In this document: piece after piece, positions 48,788 through 55,295 of the stretch
Layout: the number at the start of each line of letters is the position of its first letter
Position numbering within the stretch: the first letter of the stretch is position 1
Origin: Clostridiales bacterium
Lineage (GTDB): Bacteria; Bacillota; Clostridia; Lachnospirales; JAISER01
Length of the DNA stretch: 55,295 nt
NCBI GenBank assembly: GCA_031263985.1
Contig: JAISER010000080.1
Coordinates: 1-55,295, forward strand
Direction: 5' to 3'
Notes under the pieces: generated by a model
Seen by the model: only the letters and a program-made list of their open reading frames with translations
Told to the model about the DNA's origin: nothing
Database searches by the model: none
Position numbers and translations under genes: made by a program

Positions 48788-48825
48788 CTGAACTCAGTTT
48801 TAAATATGGTTTAGACTGAGTTCAG
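48788..48825. other. Hairpin between rimI and the Lon-related gene
   Basis: Perfect 10-bp arms CTGAACTCAG and CTGAGTTCAG with an 18-nt loop. No T tail; may be an RNA structure or a protein-binding site. Similar half-site near 47973. Confidence 0.45.
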
Positions 48826-48851
48826 CATTAGCCGAGAAGCGGGGTATATGA

Positions 48852-51242
48852 ATGATAGAAGAGTTGGATTACAGCCAATTAAGACGGTTTATAACGCGCG
48901 ACGACATAGACTTCGCGACCACTGAAGATCTGGAAGCCTCCGATGGAATAATAGGACAAGAGCGAGCCGCCGGCGCGCTGTCGTTCGGGCTGGGCATAAA
49001 ATCTAAAGGCTATAATATTTATGTGGCGGGGCATCCCGGAACGGGCAAAACGACGTTTTCCAAGGCGTTCGCCGAAAACCGCGCGAGAACCGAACCTACC
49101 CCTCCTGATCTGTGCTACGTCTATAATTTTGAAAACCCTAAAACCCCGAAAACGCTTACCGTTCCGGCGGGCGTCGGCAAGGCTCTCGAAGCGGACATGA
49201 AAGAACTTGTCGAAAAGCTGCGTGACGAGCTGCCGCGCGTTTTTTCATCTAAAGACTTTGAAACGCGCAAGTCCGACATAATACATTTATATCAGGATAA
49301 GCGCGACGATGTTATAAAGGGCATGACGGAAAAAGCCAAGGAAAAGAATTTCGGCGTGAAAACGACGAACAGCGGCATGTATTTTATGCCTATAGTGGAC
49401 GGAGAGATCATATCCGAAGATCAATATGACGCTCTTTCGCAAGAGCAGCGTGACGACATATCCAAGCAGTCCGAAGCTATACAAAAGCACGCGGCGGAAG
49501 CTATGCGCGAAATAAAATCGTTTGAAAAAGAAACCAGGCGCGAAGTGGAAGATATGGAGTTTTCTATGGGCCTTTTCACCGTTGGACACCTTGTTTCCGC
49601 GCTGGTTGAAAAATACGCTCCGTACGATAAAATCACAAACTATCTTTTAGCGGTAAAAGAGGATATCTTAGAGAATTTAGAGGAATTCGTCGAAGCCGAC
49701 GATGAAGAGGACGACGTGCAAACGATACTCCCGTGGATCACGCGGCGCGGCGCCAGTGAATTTTTTACGAAATATTACGTAAACTTGCTTACGGATAACA
49801 GCGGTAAAACGGGCGCGCCTGTAATTCTGGATTTTAACCCTACTTATTCGAATCTCATCGGCGAAATCGAGTATGACAATGAGTATGGCAACCTTACTAC
49901 CGATTTTATGAAGATAAAGCCTGGCCTTTTGCACAAAGCTAACGGCGGTTACCTGATTTTGCAGGCGGGCGACTTGCTGTTAAACCCGCACGCTTGGGAC
50001 GCCCTGCGCCGCGCGCTGCTCACGGAAGAGATCGTTATCGAACCGCTCAGGGAGTACGCTACCGGCTACGCCGTTTCCGGCATAAAGCCGGAGCCTATAC
50101 GGGTTTCCATAAAAATAATACTTGTAGGCTACGGGTTATATTATGAGCTTTTGCGCGAGTTTGACGACGCTTTCCAGAAATTGTTTAAAATACGCGCCGA
50201 CTTTGACTATGAAATGCCGTTTACAAGCGAGAACCTATCGCTTACGGCGCGGTTTATTAAAAACTTCATCACGAGCGAAAATCTCGTGCAATTTGATTAC
50301 GCCGCCGTCGTCCGCGTGGCGGAATATTCCTTGCGCATATCTGAGAATAAAAAAAAGCTCACGACTCGATTTAATAAAATAGGCGAGATACTAATAGAAG
50401 CCGACGCTTGGGCTAAGGAAGAGAATGAGACTTTCGCCGTAGAACGCCACGTCTTAAAAGCCGTGTCCGAACAGGAAAACCGCTTTAAAAACTACGAAGA
50501 CAAACTTTTCGAAATGCTGGAAGAAAATATAATCCTGATAGACACGGACGGGGCTAAAACGGGCCAGGTAAACGGCCTGGCGGTGCTTGACGACGGGGAA
50601 TACGCCTTCGCCGCTCCAAGCCGCATAACCGCCACTACGTATATCGGCAAAGCCGGCATAATAAACATCGAGCAAGAAGCCGAAATGAGCGGCCATATTC
50701 ACGACAAGGGCGTACAAGTCCTTACAGGGTATATAGGCCAGACATACGCGCAAAACCATCCCTTGTCATTGTCGTGCCGCGTATGCTTTGAGCAGAGCTA
50801 CAGCCTTATAGACGGCGACAGCGCGTCAAGCGCCGAGCTGTACGCCATATTGTCCAGCCTGTCTGACCTGCCGATACGCCAGGATATGGCGGTCACCGGA
50901 AGCGTCAACCAGCGCGGCGAAATACAGCCCATAGGCGGCGTAAACTATAAAATTGAAGGTTTCTTTGATCTATGCGTTCGGCGCGGACTTACAGGCAAGC
51001 AGGGCGTGATAATCCCTTTTCAAAACGCGCAAGATCTGGCGCTTCGCGATCGCGTGGTCGAAAATGTTCGTGACGGAATGTTTCACATATACGCCATATC
51101 AGGCGTTGACGACGGCATACAGCTTCTTACCGGCGTAGAAGCCGGAAAAAGAGACGCGAACGGGCAATATCCCGTCGGAAGCGTACACTGGAAGGCGATT
51201 CAAAAATTAAAGGATTTTCATAACAAAAGCTCGGATTCATGA
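48852..51242 (+). CDS. Lon-related AAA+ protease (AAA_32 / LonB-like)
   Basis: 796 aa. Unlike classic Lon it lacks the N-terminal substrate domain: Walker A GHPGTGKTT is at residues 60-68, followed by a long inserted helical region with acidic patch (VEADDEEDDVQ, about residue 285) and the Walker-B area KANGGYLILQAGDLL. The C-terminal Lon protease domain has the catalytic Ser657 in DGDSASSAELYA and Lys700 in GVNYKIEGF; the 43-residue spacing equals that of Lon. Family name: ATP-dependent protease, Lon-related, of Firmicutes. RBS weak. Ends at a bidirectional terminator. Confidence 0.92.
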   Translation: MIEELDYSQLRRFITRDDIDFATTEDLEASDGIIGQERAAGALSFGLGIKSKGYNIYVAGHPGTGKTTFSKAFAENRARTEPTPPDLCYVYNFENPKTPKTLTVPAGVGKALEADMKELVEKLRDELPRVFSSKDFETRKSDIIHLYQDKRDDVIKGMTEKAKEKNFGVKTTNSGMYFMPIVDGEIISEDQYDALSQEQRDDISKQSEAIQKHAAEAMREIKSFEKETRREVEDMEFSMGLFTVGHLVSALVEKYAPYDKITNYLLAVKEDILENLEEFVEADDEEDDVQTILPWITRRGASEFFTKYYVNLLTDNSGKTGAPVILDFNPTYSNLIGEIEYDNEYGNLTTDFMKIKPGLLHKANGGYLILQAGDLLLNPHAWDALRRALLTEEIVIEPLREYATGYAVSGIKPEPIRVSIKIILVGYGLYYELLREFDDAFQKLFKIRADFDYEMPFTSENLSLTARFIKNFITSENLVQFDYAAVVRVAEYSLRISENKKKLTTRFNKIGEILIEADAWAKEENETFAVERHVLKAVSEQENRFKNYEDKLFEMLEENIILIDTDGAKTGQVNGLAVLDDGEYAFAAPSRITATTYIGKAGIINIEQEAEMSGHIHDKGVQVLTGYIGQTYAQNHPLSLSCRVCFEQSYSLIDGDSASSAELYAILSSLSDLPIRQDMAVTGSVNQRGEIQPIGGVNYKIEGFFDLCVRRGLTGKQGVIIPFQNAQDLALRDRVVENVRDGMFHIYAISGVDDGIQLLTGVEAGKRDANGQYPVGSVHWKAIQKLKDFHNKSSDS

Positions 51243-51303
51243 GCTTGCGAATGACGTCAGCCGCGAAATCATCTGATGATAAGCGGGAGACAGGACTACA
51301 AAA

Positions 51304-51340
51304 AAGGAAACGCTTGTAAACGATATACAAGCGTTTCCTT
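51304..51340. terminator. Bidirectional terminator between the Lon-related gene and the acidic lipoprotein
   Basis: 15-bp perfect stem AAGGAAACGCTTGTA / TACAAGCGTTTCCTT with a 7-nt loop. Placed between convergent genes; flanking A/T runs on both sides. Confidence 0.88.
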
Positions 51341-51399
51341 CAAAATGACGCCCCGCGTTAATCCGCGGCAAACGCTTTTAAACCCTCTAACGCGAATGG

Positions 51400-51828
51400 C
51401 TATTGAATCGCCGCGGCCGCGCCGTCGGTCTCCGCTCCTTCTAATAAAGCGGGGTCAACAATCCCTTCCGCCGTAGGTTCTACAGGTTCGCCTACTACGT
51501 CAACCGTAAGTCCAGCGGTATCATCGACCGCGCCGTCAATTTCAGCGCCGCCGGTTAAATCCGTTACATCAATTCCTTCGCCGTCAACTTCTTCGCCGAC
51601 GATTTCATCACCGGCGGTTCCATCGGTCGGCGGAATCTCCGGAAGATCAAATCCTCCTTCAGGGGCCGTATCTTCGTCAACCGGCGGCGTAATGTCATCC
51701 GTAGAGCCGCCGTCTTGTTCCACAGGCGTATCGTCGCTCGACTGTCCTTCATCATTCGTCGTTCCACACCCAGCGGTAAGTACAACCGTTAAAAACGTGC
51801 AGATAACCGTTGCGAAAAGTCTTTTCTT
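51400..51828 (-). CDS. Acidic low-complexity lipoprotein
   Basis: 142 aa. Signal MKKRLFATVICTFLTVVL, lipobox LTAG-C at Cys22. The 121-residue mature part is composed mainly of Asp, Glu, Gly, Pro, Thr, Val and Ala without Lys or Arg, so it is extremely acidic and probably unstructured (for example DEDTAPEGGFDLPEIPPTD). No recognised domain; perhaps a cation-binding or spacer lipoprotein. Start at 51828 has GGGAGG upstream; a longer reading frame begins upstream without signal features. Similar signal peptide to the array at 34412-39938, but much longer tail. Confidence 0.82.
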   Translation of the reverse strand, partial: KKRLFATVICTFLTVVLTAGCGTTNDEGQSSDDTPVEQDGGSTDDITPPVDEDTAPEGGFDLPEIPPTDGTAGDEIVGEEVDGEGIDVTDLTGGAEIDGAVDDTAGLTVDVVGEPVEPTAEGIVDPALLEGAETDGAAAAIQ

Positions 51829-52612
51829 CATTTTGGCATTTTCCTCCCTAATAATGGTTTGGGCAGTCTTCGCCGGACTCTTTGGCAATCCGGAAAGCGC
51901 CCATTATTTTCAAACCTCAATTTAATTTGAAGGTTTGGAAAACGTAGCCTCAGCTTTTAACAAGCCGATCAGTTCGAGGCGTCCATAATATTTAATCACT
52001 ATACTTTAATATTATATATGTATATTAAAAAACAAACCAAACAATTTCTACTAGAATAATTCCATTTCGCCTTTCGTCATTAACCCATTAACTGAGCGAG
52101 CCAACGTGACGCCTCTGAATTTTTAACTTAATCAGTTTACTGTCTTTAATAAAATATGTCAACTGTATTTTAAAAGTTTTAGTCAAAGAATTGTCAAAAA
52201 AATAATTTCGCTACAGTTTCACCTAATTTTTCAGCTAGATATATTTAAAATATACAATCAATTTATTTCTATCACTCCTGACTTCGTTAAAATGCAAAAT
52301 ACACCTTATTAAAACAGTTAATGGACTGAACGCTCAAGACAGCTCGGCTACTCATAAACGTTTGCAAGCGTCTTACAATTCGTTGACAAATCGTTTACAT
52401 AACATACTTACGTTAAAATAAATCGTAGGTCTGAACATCGCGAAATTATTTTTTTTAGCCTTATAATCATCAGCTTATCTTGACGATTATACCTAAATAT
52501 TATAAGATTACAAAAGTTTCCCTGTAATTCACTATGGACGACGCTTAGTCCGCCCATAGTGAACGCGCTAACCGTATATTTTTGGAAACAATCTTAATGG
52601 GAGATGGTTTTG
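51829..52612. other. A/T-rich divergent intergenic region
   Basis: 784 nt with no supported gene, between divergently transcribed genes. On the minus strand TATAAT (52016-52011) may be the lipoprotein promoter with a weak -35 18 nt upstream; its leader has two hairpins (AAACCTTCAA...TTGAGGTTT near 51914-51938, CCGGA...TCCGG near 51874-51894). On the plus strand a TTGACA at 52383 has no clear -10. The leader hairpins do not match a riboswitch that I know. Confidence 0.45.
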
Positions 52613-53533
52613 ATGTTTGTGTTCGACGCGCATTGCGATACAGCGACAGCTATGGAAGAAGCGAAAAAGACGTTCGCGGAGTTCGACGGGCACGTTTCTC
52701 TTGACAAATTCGCCGCATATGATAGAATAATGCAAGTTTTCGCGATATGGCTTGACGACAGACGCCTGAACAGTCCGTTCAACGCGACCCTAGACGTTAT
52801 TCGTTATTTTAAGAGCGCTATAAACTGGCGCGTTGGCGTCGTCACCGGCAAAAGCGACATATCGAAAAATTGGCGCCGCGGCATAATAAGCGCTGTCTTA
52901 GCCGCCGAAGGCGGCGAAGCCATCGAAGGCAGCTTTGAAAAGCTGCGCGTTCTTTATAATGAAGGCTTAAGACTCATTACGCTTACATGGAACAGGGCCA
53001 ATCAACTTGGCGACAGTTCAGCCACTCCCGCCGCCGGCGGCCTTACCGAATTCGGAAAAAAGATCGTTCGCGAAATGAATTTTCTTCACATGGTCACGGA
53101 CGTTTCCCACCTAAGCGACAAAGGCTTTTGGGACGTAGCCAGGCGCTGCGACGGGCCGTTTATAGCGAGCCACTCCAATTGCCGGTCCATTTGCGACCAC
53201 CGGCGCAACTTAACGGATGATCAAATACGCGCTGTCGCTGAAAGCGGCGGCGCCATAGGCGTCAATTTCTACCCTGAATTTTTACGGCGCGGAGGAGAGG
53301 CTTCGTCTCAAGACGTTTTGCGCCATGTGGATCACATAATAAAGATAGCCGGCCCGAAAGCCGTCGGCCTGGGCGCCGACTTTGACGGAATAGAAAAAAC
53401 GCCGGTTGATCTCAAAGACGCGAGAAGTTACTCAAGGTTATATTATATGTTTTGCGCCCGTTACGGCGTAACCATAGCGAACGATATAATATACGGCAAT
53501 TTTTTTCGCGTATTTTCGAGTATTCTCAGATGA
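52613..53533 (+). CDS. Membrane dipeptidase (peptidase family M19)
   Basis: 306 aa TIM-barrel zinc hydrolase. Metal ligands visible: VFDAHCDT (His/Asp), LAAEGGE (bridging Glu), SHSNCRSI (His) and a later HLSDKGFW His, with GLGADFDGI near the end. Renal-dipeptidase-like enzymes split dipeptides, often with D-amino acids at the C-terminal side. No signal peptide, so cytosolic. Start at the second ATG (52613), nine nt after GGGAG. The C-terminus is at the short end for the family. Confidence 0.9.
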   Translation: MFVFDAHCDTATAMEEAKKTFAEFDGHVSLDKFAAYDRIMQVFAIWLDDRRLNSPFNATLDVIRYFKSAINWRVGVVTGKSDISKNWRRGIISAVLAAEGGEAIEGSFEKLRVLYNEGLRLITLTWNRANQLGDSSATPAAGGLTEFGKKIVREMNFLHMVTDVSHLSDKGFWDVARRCDGPFIASHSNCRSICDHRRNLTDDQIRAVAESGGAIGVNFYPEFLRRGGEASSQDVLRHVDHIIKIAGPKAVGLGADFDGIEKTPVDLKDARSYSRLYYMFCARYGVTIANDIIYGNFFRVFSSILR

Positions 53534-53560
53534 AAAACATAAAAACCCACGCGCTTAAGT

Positions 53561-53720
53561 TAAGGTCCTGTTCAAGATCTCCATTTCGCGTCTTTTCGGC
53601 TTATTTTCCGCCACGCTTTGTCAGCGCTCTTCGCGTATATTCTTTGAATGCGCGGCATCTGCGTTTGGCAAAAAATCATTATAAAAAATCCGCTGAAAAC
53701 GAGATCGTGAACAAGCTCTA
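53561..53720. mobile_element. MITE-like inverted-repeat element, family 1
   Basis: 160 bp with TA flanks, left end AGGTCCTGTTCAAGATCTCC, right end GAGATCGTGAACAAGCTC. Interior identical in type to 34239 and 37184. It lies between the dipeptidase and aminotransferase genes, its right end 18 nt before the aminotransferase start. Confidence 0.82.
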
Positions 53721-53738
53721 AGAATGAGAGGTTTTACT

Positions 53739-54941
53739 ATGCGAATAAACGAAAGAGCCGCCAATATAAAAGCGTCGTCCACGCTCGCGCTGACGGCGAA
53801 AGCCAAGGAATTAAGAGCGGCCGGAGCGGATATCCTCAGCTTCACCGCCGGCGAGCCGGATTTTGACACGCCTAAGCATATTCGCGACGCGGCGAAATCC
53901 GCGCTTGATGAAGGCTTTACGAAATACACGCCAAGCTCCGGTACGGCGGAACTGCGTGAGGCCATATGCGCCAAACTGAAAAAAGACAACGGATTATCAT
54001 ACGAACCGGCTCAAATCGTGGTGTCAAACGGCGCCAAACATTCGCTGTTCAATGCGTTTTACACGATATTAGACGACGGGGACGAGGTTGTAACGCCCGC
54101 GCCTTATTGGGTAAGCTACGCGGAGATCATAACGATGTGCGGCGGCGCGCCGGTTCCCGTTTACACGAACGAAGCCGACGGCTTTAAGGCTGACGCCGGA
54201 CTGATCGAACGCGCGATTACGGCAAAAACGAAAGCCATAATAATAAACAGTCCAAGCAACCCCGCGGGCGTCGTATACAACCGCGGCGAACTGGCCGAAA
54301 TCGCCGAAATCGCCAAAAAATATGATTTGGCGATAATATCCGATGAGGTATATGAAAAACTTATCTTCGACGACGGCCTGGAGCATGTCAGCGCGGCGTC
54401 GTTGAACGATGACGCGCTGAATCGCTCAATAATCATAAACGGCGTATCGAAAAGCTACTCTATGACCGGCTGGCGCATCGGCTACGCGGCCGCGCCGCGC
54501 GATGTCGCTGCCGCAATGGGCAATTTACAAAGCCACGCGACGTCTAACCCTAACAGCATAGCGCAAAAAGCCGCTTTCGCCGCGCTTGTCGGCGATGGCG
54601 CGCCCGTAGAGGATATGCGGCTGGCTTTTAAATCGCGCAGAGACGTCATTATGAAAGCGATTGACGAAACCCCCGGCATCTCGGCGGTCTGTCCGCAAGG
54701 CGCGTTTTATGTGTTCGTGAACGTCGAAAAGCTTGTGGGAGGCGACATCGACGGCATGAAAATAAACGACGCCGCCGATGTCGCCGCGGCGCTTCTGTCA
54801 CGCGAAAATGTCGTCGTCGTGCCTGGCGCTGATTTCGGATACGCGAACTACATCCGTCTTTCATTCGCGATCAGTGAAGAAGAAATTGGCAAAGGAATGG
54901 ACAGGATAAAAAATTTTATAAGCGAATGTTATTCTTTCTAA
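53739..54941 (+). CDS. PLP-dependent aminotransferase (aspartate aminotransferase type)
   Basis: 400 aa fold-type-I, class-I/II aminotransferase: SFTAGEPDFDTPKHI, YTPSSGTAELREAI, INSPSNPAGVVY (Asn), ISDEVYEKL (Asp/Tyr) and the PLP Lys in GVSKSYSMTGWRIGY (about residue 238), then RLSFAIS with the carboxylate-binding Arg. Subgroup Ib like Bacillus AspB/PatA. Start at the ATG at 53739 with GAGAGG seven nt upstream. Followed by a strong terminator. Confidence 0.93.
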   Translation: MRINERAANIKASSTLALTAKAKELRAAGADILSFTAGEPDFDTPKHIRDAAKSALDEGFTKYTPSSGTAELREAICAKLKKDNGLSYEPAQIVVSNGAKHSLFNAFYTILDDGDEVVTPAPYWVSYAEIITMCGGAPVPVYTNEADGFKADAGLIERAITAKTKAIIINSPSNPAGVVYNRGELAEIAEIAKKYDLAIISDEVYEKLIFDDGLEHVSAASLNDDALNRSIIINGVSKSYSMTGWRIGYAAAPRDVAAAMGNLQSHATSNPNSIAQKAAFAALVGDGAPVEDMRLAFKSRRDVIMKAIDETPGISAVCPQGAFYVFVNVEKLVGGDIDGMKINDAADVAAALLSRENVVVVPGADFGYANYIRLSFAISEEEIGKGMDRIKNFISECYSF

Positions 54942-54964
54942 CGGATAAATGTCAAAGAGTCGAG

Positions 54965-54998
54965 AAAACGCCCCGACGATCCCGCCGGGGCGTTTTTT
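54965..54998 (+). terminator. Rho-independent terminator of the aminotransferase gene
   Basis: AAAACGCCCCG / CGGGGCGTTTT, 11 bp, 10-nt loop, followed by further Ts. Confidence 0.93.
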
Positions 54999-55025
54999 AA
55001 AGACGCGACTGCGCGGCTTTTAGGA

Positions 55026-55098
55026 TGGAGACAACAGGGTTCGAACCTGTGACCTCTCGCGTGTGAGGCGAACGCTCTCCCAACTGAGCTATGCCTCC
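55026..55098 (-). tRNA. tRNA-Val, anticodon CAC
   Basis: 73 nt. Acceptor GGAGGCA/TGTCTCC, D-arm GCTCAGTTGGGAGAGC, anticodon loop CTCACAC on a five-pair stem (one G-T), T-arm ACAGGTTCGAACCTGT. No CCA encoded. Decodes GUG. Confidence 0.93.
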
Positions 55099-55203
55099 TT
55101 AACGCCGCGCGCTTGCTCTAAATATCTTGATTATAAATATAAGCTCATCCAAGCGAAATGTCAATATCTTGTTTCATAAATTATGCTAAAAGTGGGCCGC
55201 GCT

Positions 55204-55295
55204 GTGAACGTAAACGACGTAAGGCTTGAAGCGACGGCGGTAAAAGCGTCGCAGTATCCCGACGCCGACACGCCGGAGATAGCGTTCGCCGGACG
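55204..55295 (+). CDS. engB: GTP-binding protein EngB/YsxC, N-terminal part
   Basis: About 30 codons before the window ends. MNVNDVRLEATAVKASQYPD followed by TPEIAFAG matches the strand before the P-loop of the ribosome-assembly GTPase EngB (next residues would be RSNVGKSS). GTG start at 55204 is likely; an in-frame ATG at 55183 is also possible. Often follows lon in Firmicutes; here several genes intervene. Confidence 0.8.
   Translation, partial: MNVNDVRLEATAVKASQYPDADTPEIAFAG

Overview
The window looks like a chromosomal segment of a Firmicute, most likely a member of the Clostridia. The evidence is gene content and order: a fabH-fabK-fabD-fabG-fabF-accB-fabZ-accC-accD-accA operon with FabK as the enoyl reductase, a purB-purA-guaA run, an ECF-transporter S component, strong AGGAGG ribosome binding sites, consensus sigma-A promoters and many SPase-II lipoproteins. 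All three stop codons are used normally. No rRNA or CRISPR array was seen.

Layout. 1-462: 5' part of a plasmid/ICE-type helix-turn-helix replication protein, cut by the window edge. 497-4982: terminator, guaA, purA, purB and their promoter (minus strand), the branch from IMP to AMP plus GMP synthesis. 5018-7200: short TA-flanked inverted-repeat elements, two IS630 transposase relics and an ECF S component. 7277-9308: hflX and plsC. 9425-20904: a surface-glycan locus with a nonulosonic (sialic-like) acid core (NeuB-type synthase, KdsC-type phosphatase, CMP-sugar synthetase fused to an oxidoreductase, CBS-cupin protein, SDR), an acetyltransferase, a Wzy/ligase-type membrane protein, two glycosyltransferases and UDP-galactopyranose mutase. 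21140-22121: tRNA-Leu(CAA) and an apparently self-regulated MarR gene. 22423-33218: a membrane-anchored PstS-like protein, a HEPN-like protein and the complete fatty-acid synthesis operon except for acyl carrier protein.

34412-39938: the most unusual part. At least 18 tiny lipoprotein genes (31-87 codons) lie on the plus strand. Their signal peptides are alike, with the lipobox cysteine almost always at residue 24, while their mature tails diverge and are often only 8-13 residues long. Most genes have their own RBS, several have their own promoter, some are recent tandem duplicates and at least one is decaying. The array ends at a bidirectional terminator facing a tyrosine recombinase.

40011-55295: housekeeping genes: mtnN, glmM, an rRNA methyltransferase gene broken by one in-frame stop, aroC, a LUD protein, tsaE, tsaB, rimI, a Lon-related AAA protease, an acidic lipoprotein, an M19 dipeptidase, an aminotransferase, tRNA-Val(CAC) and the start of engB.

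A family of ~135-200 bp elements with terminal inverted repeats flanked by TA is scattered through the whole window (about ten near-complete copies plus fragments). They sit between genes, and two of them end exactly on a stop codon. All product names come from reading motifs and overall resemblance by eye; no database search was run.
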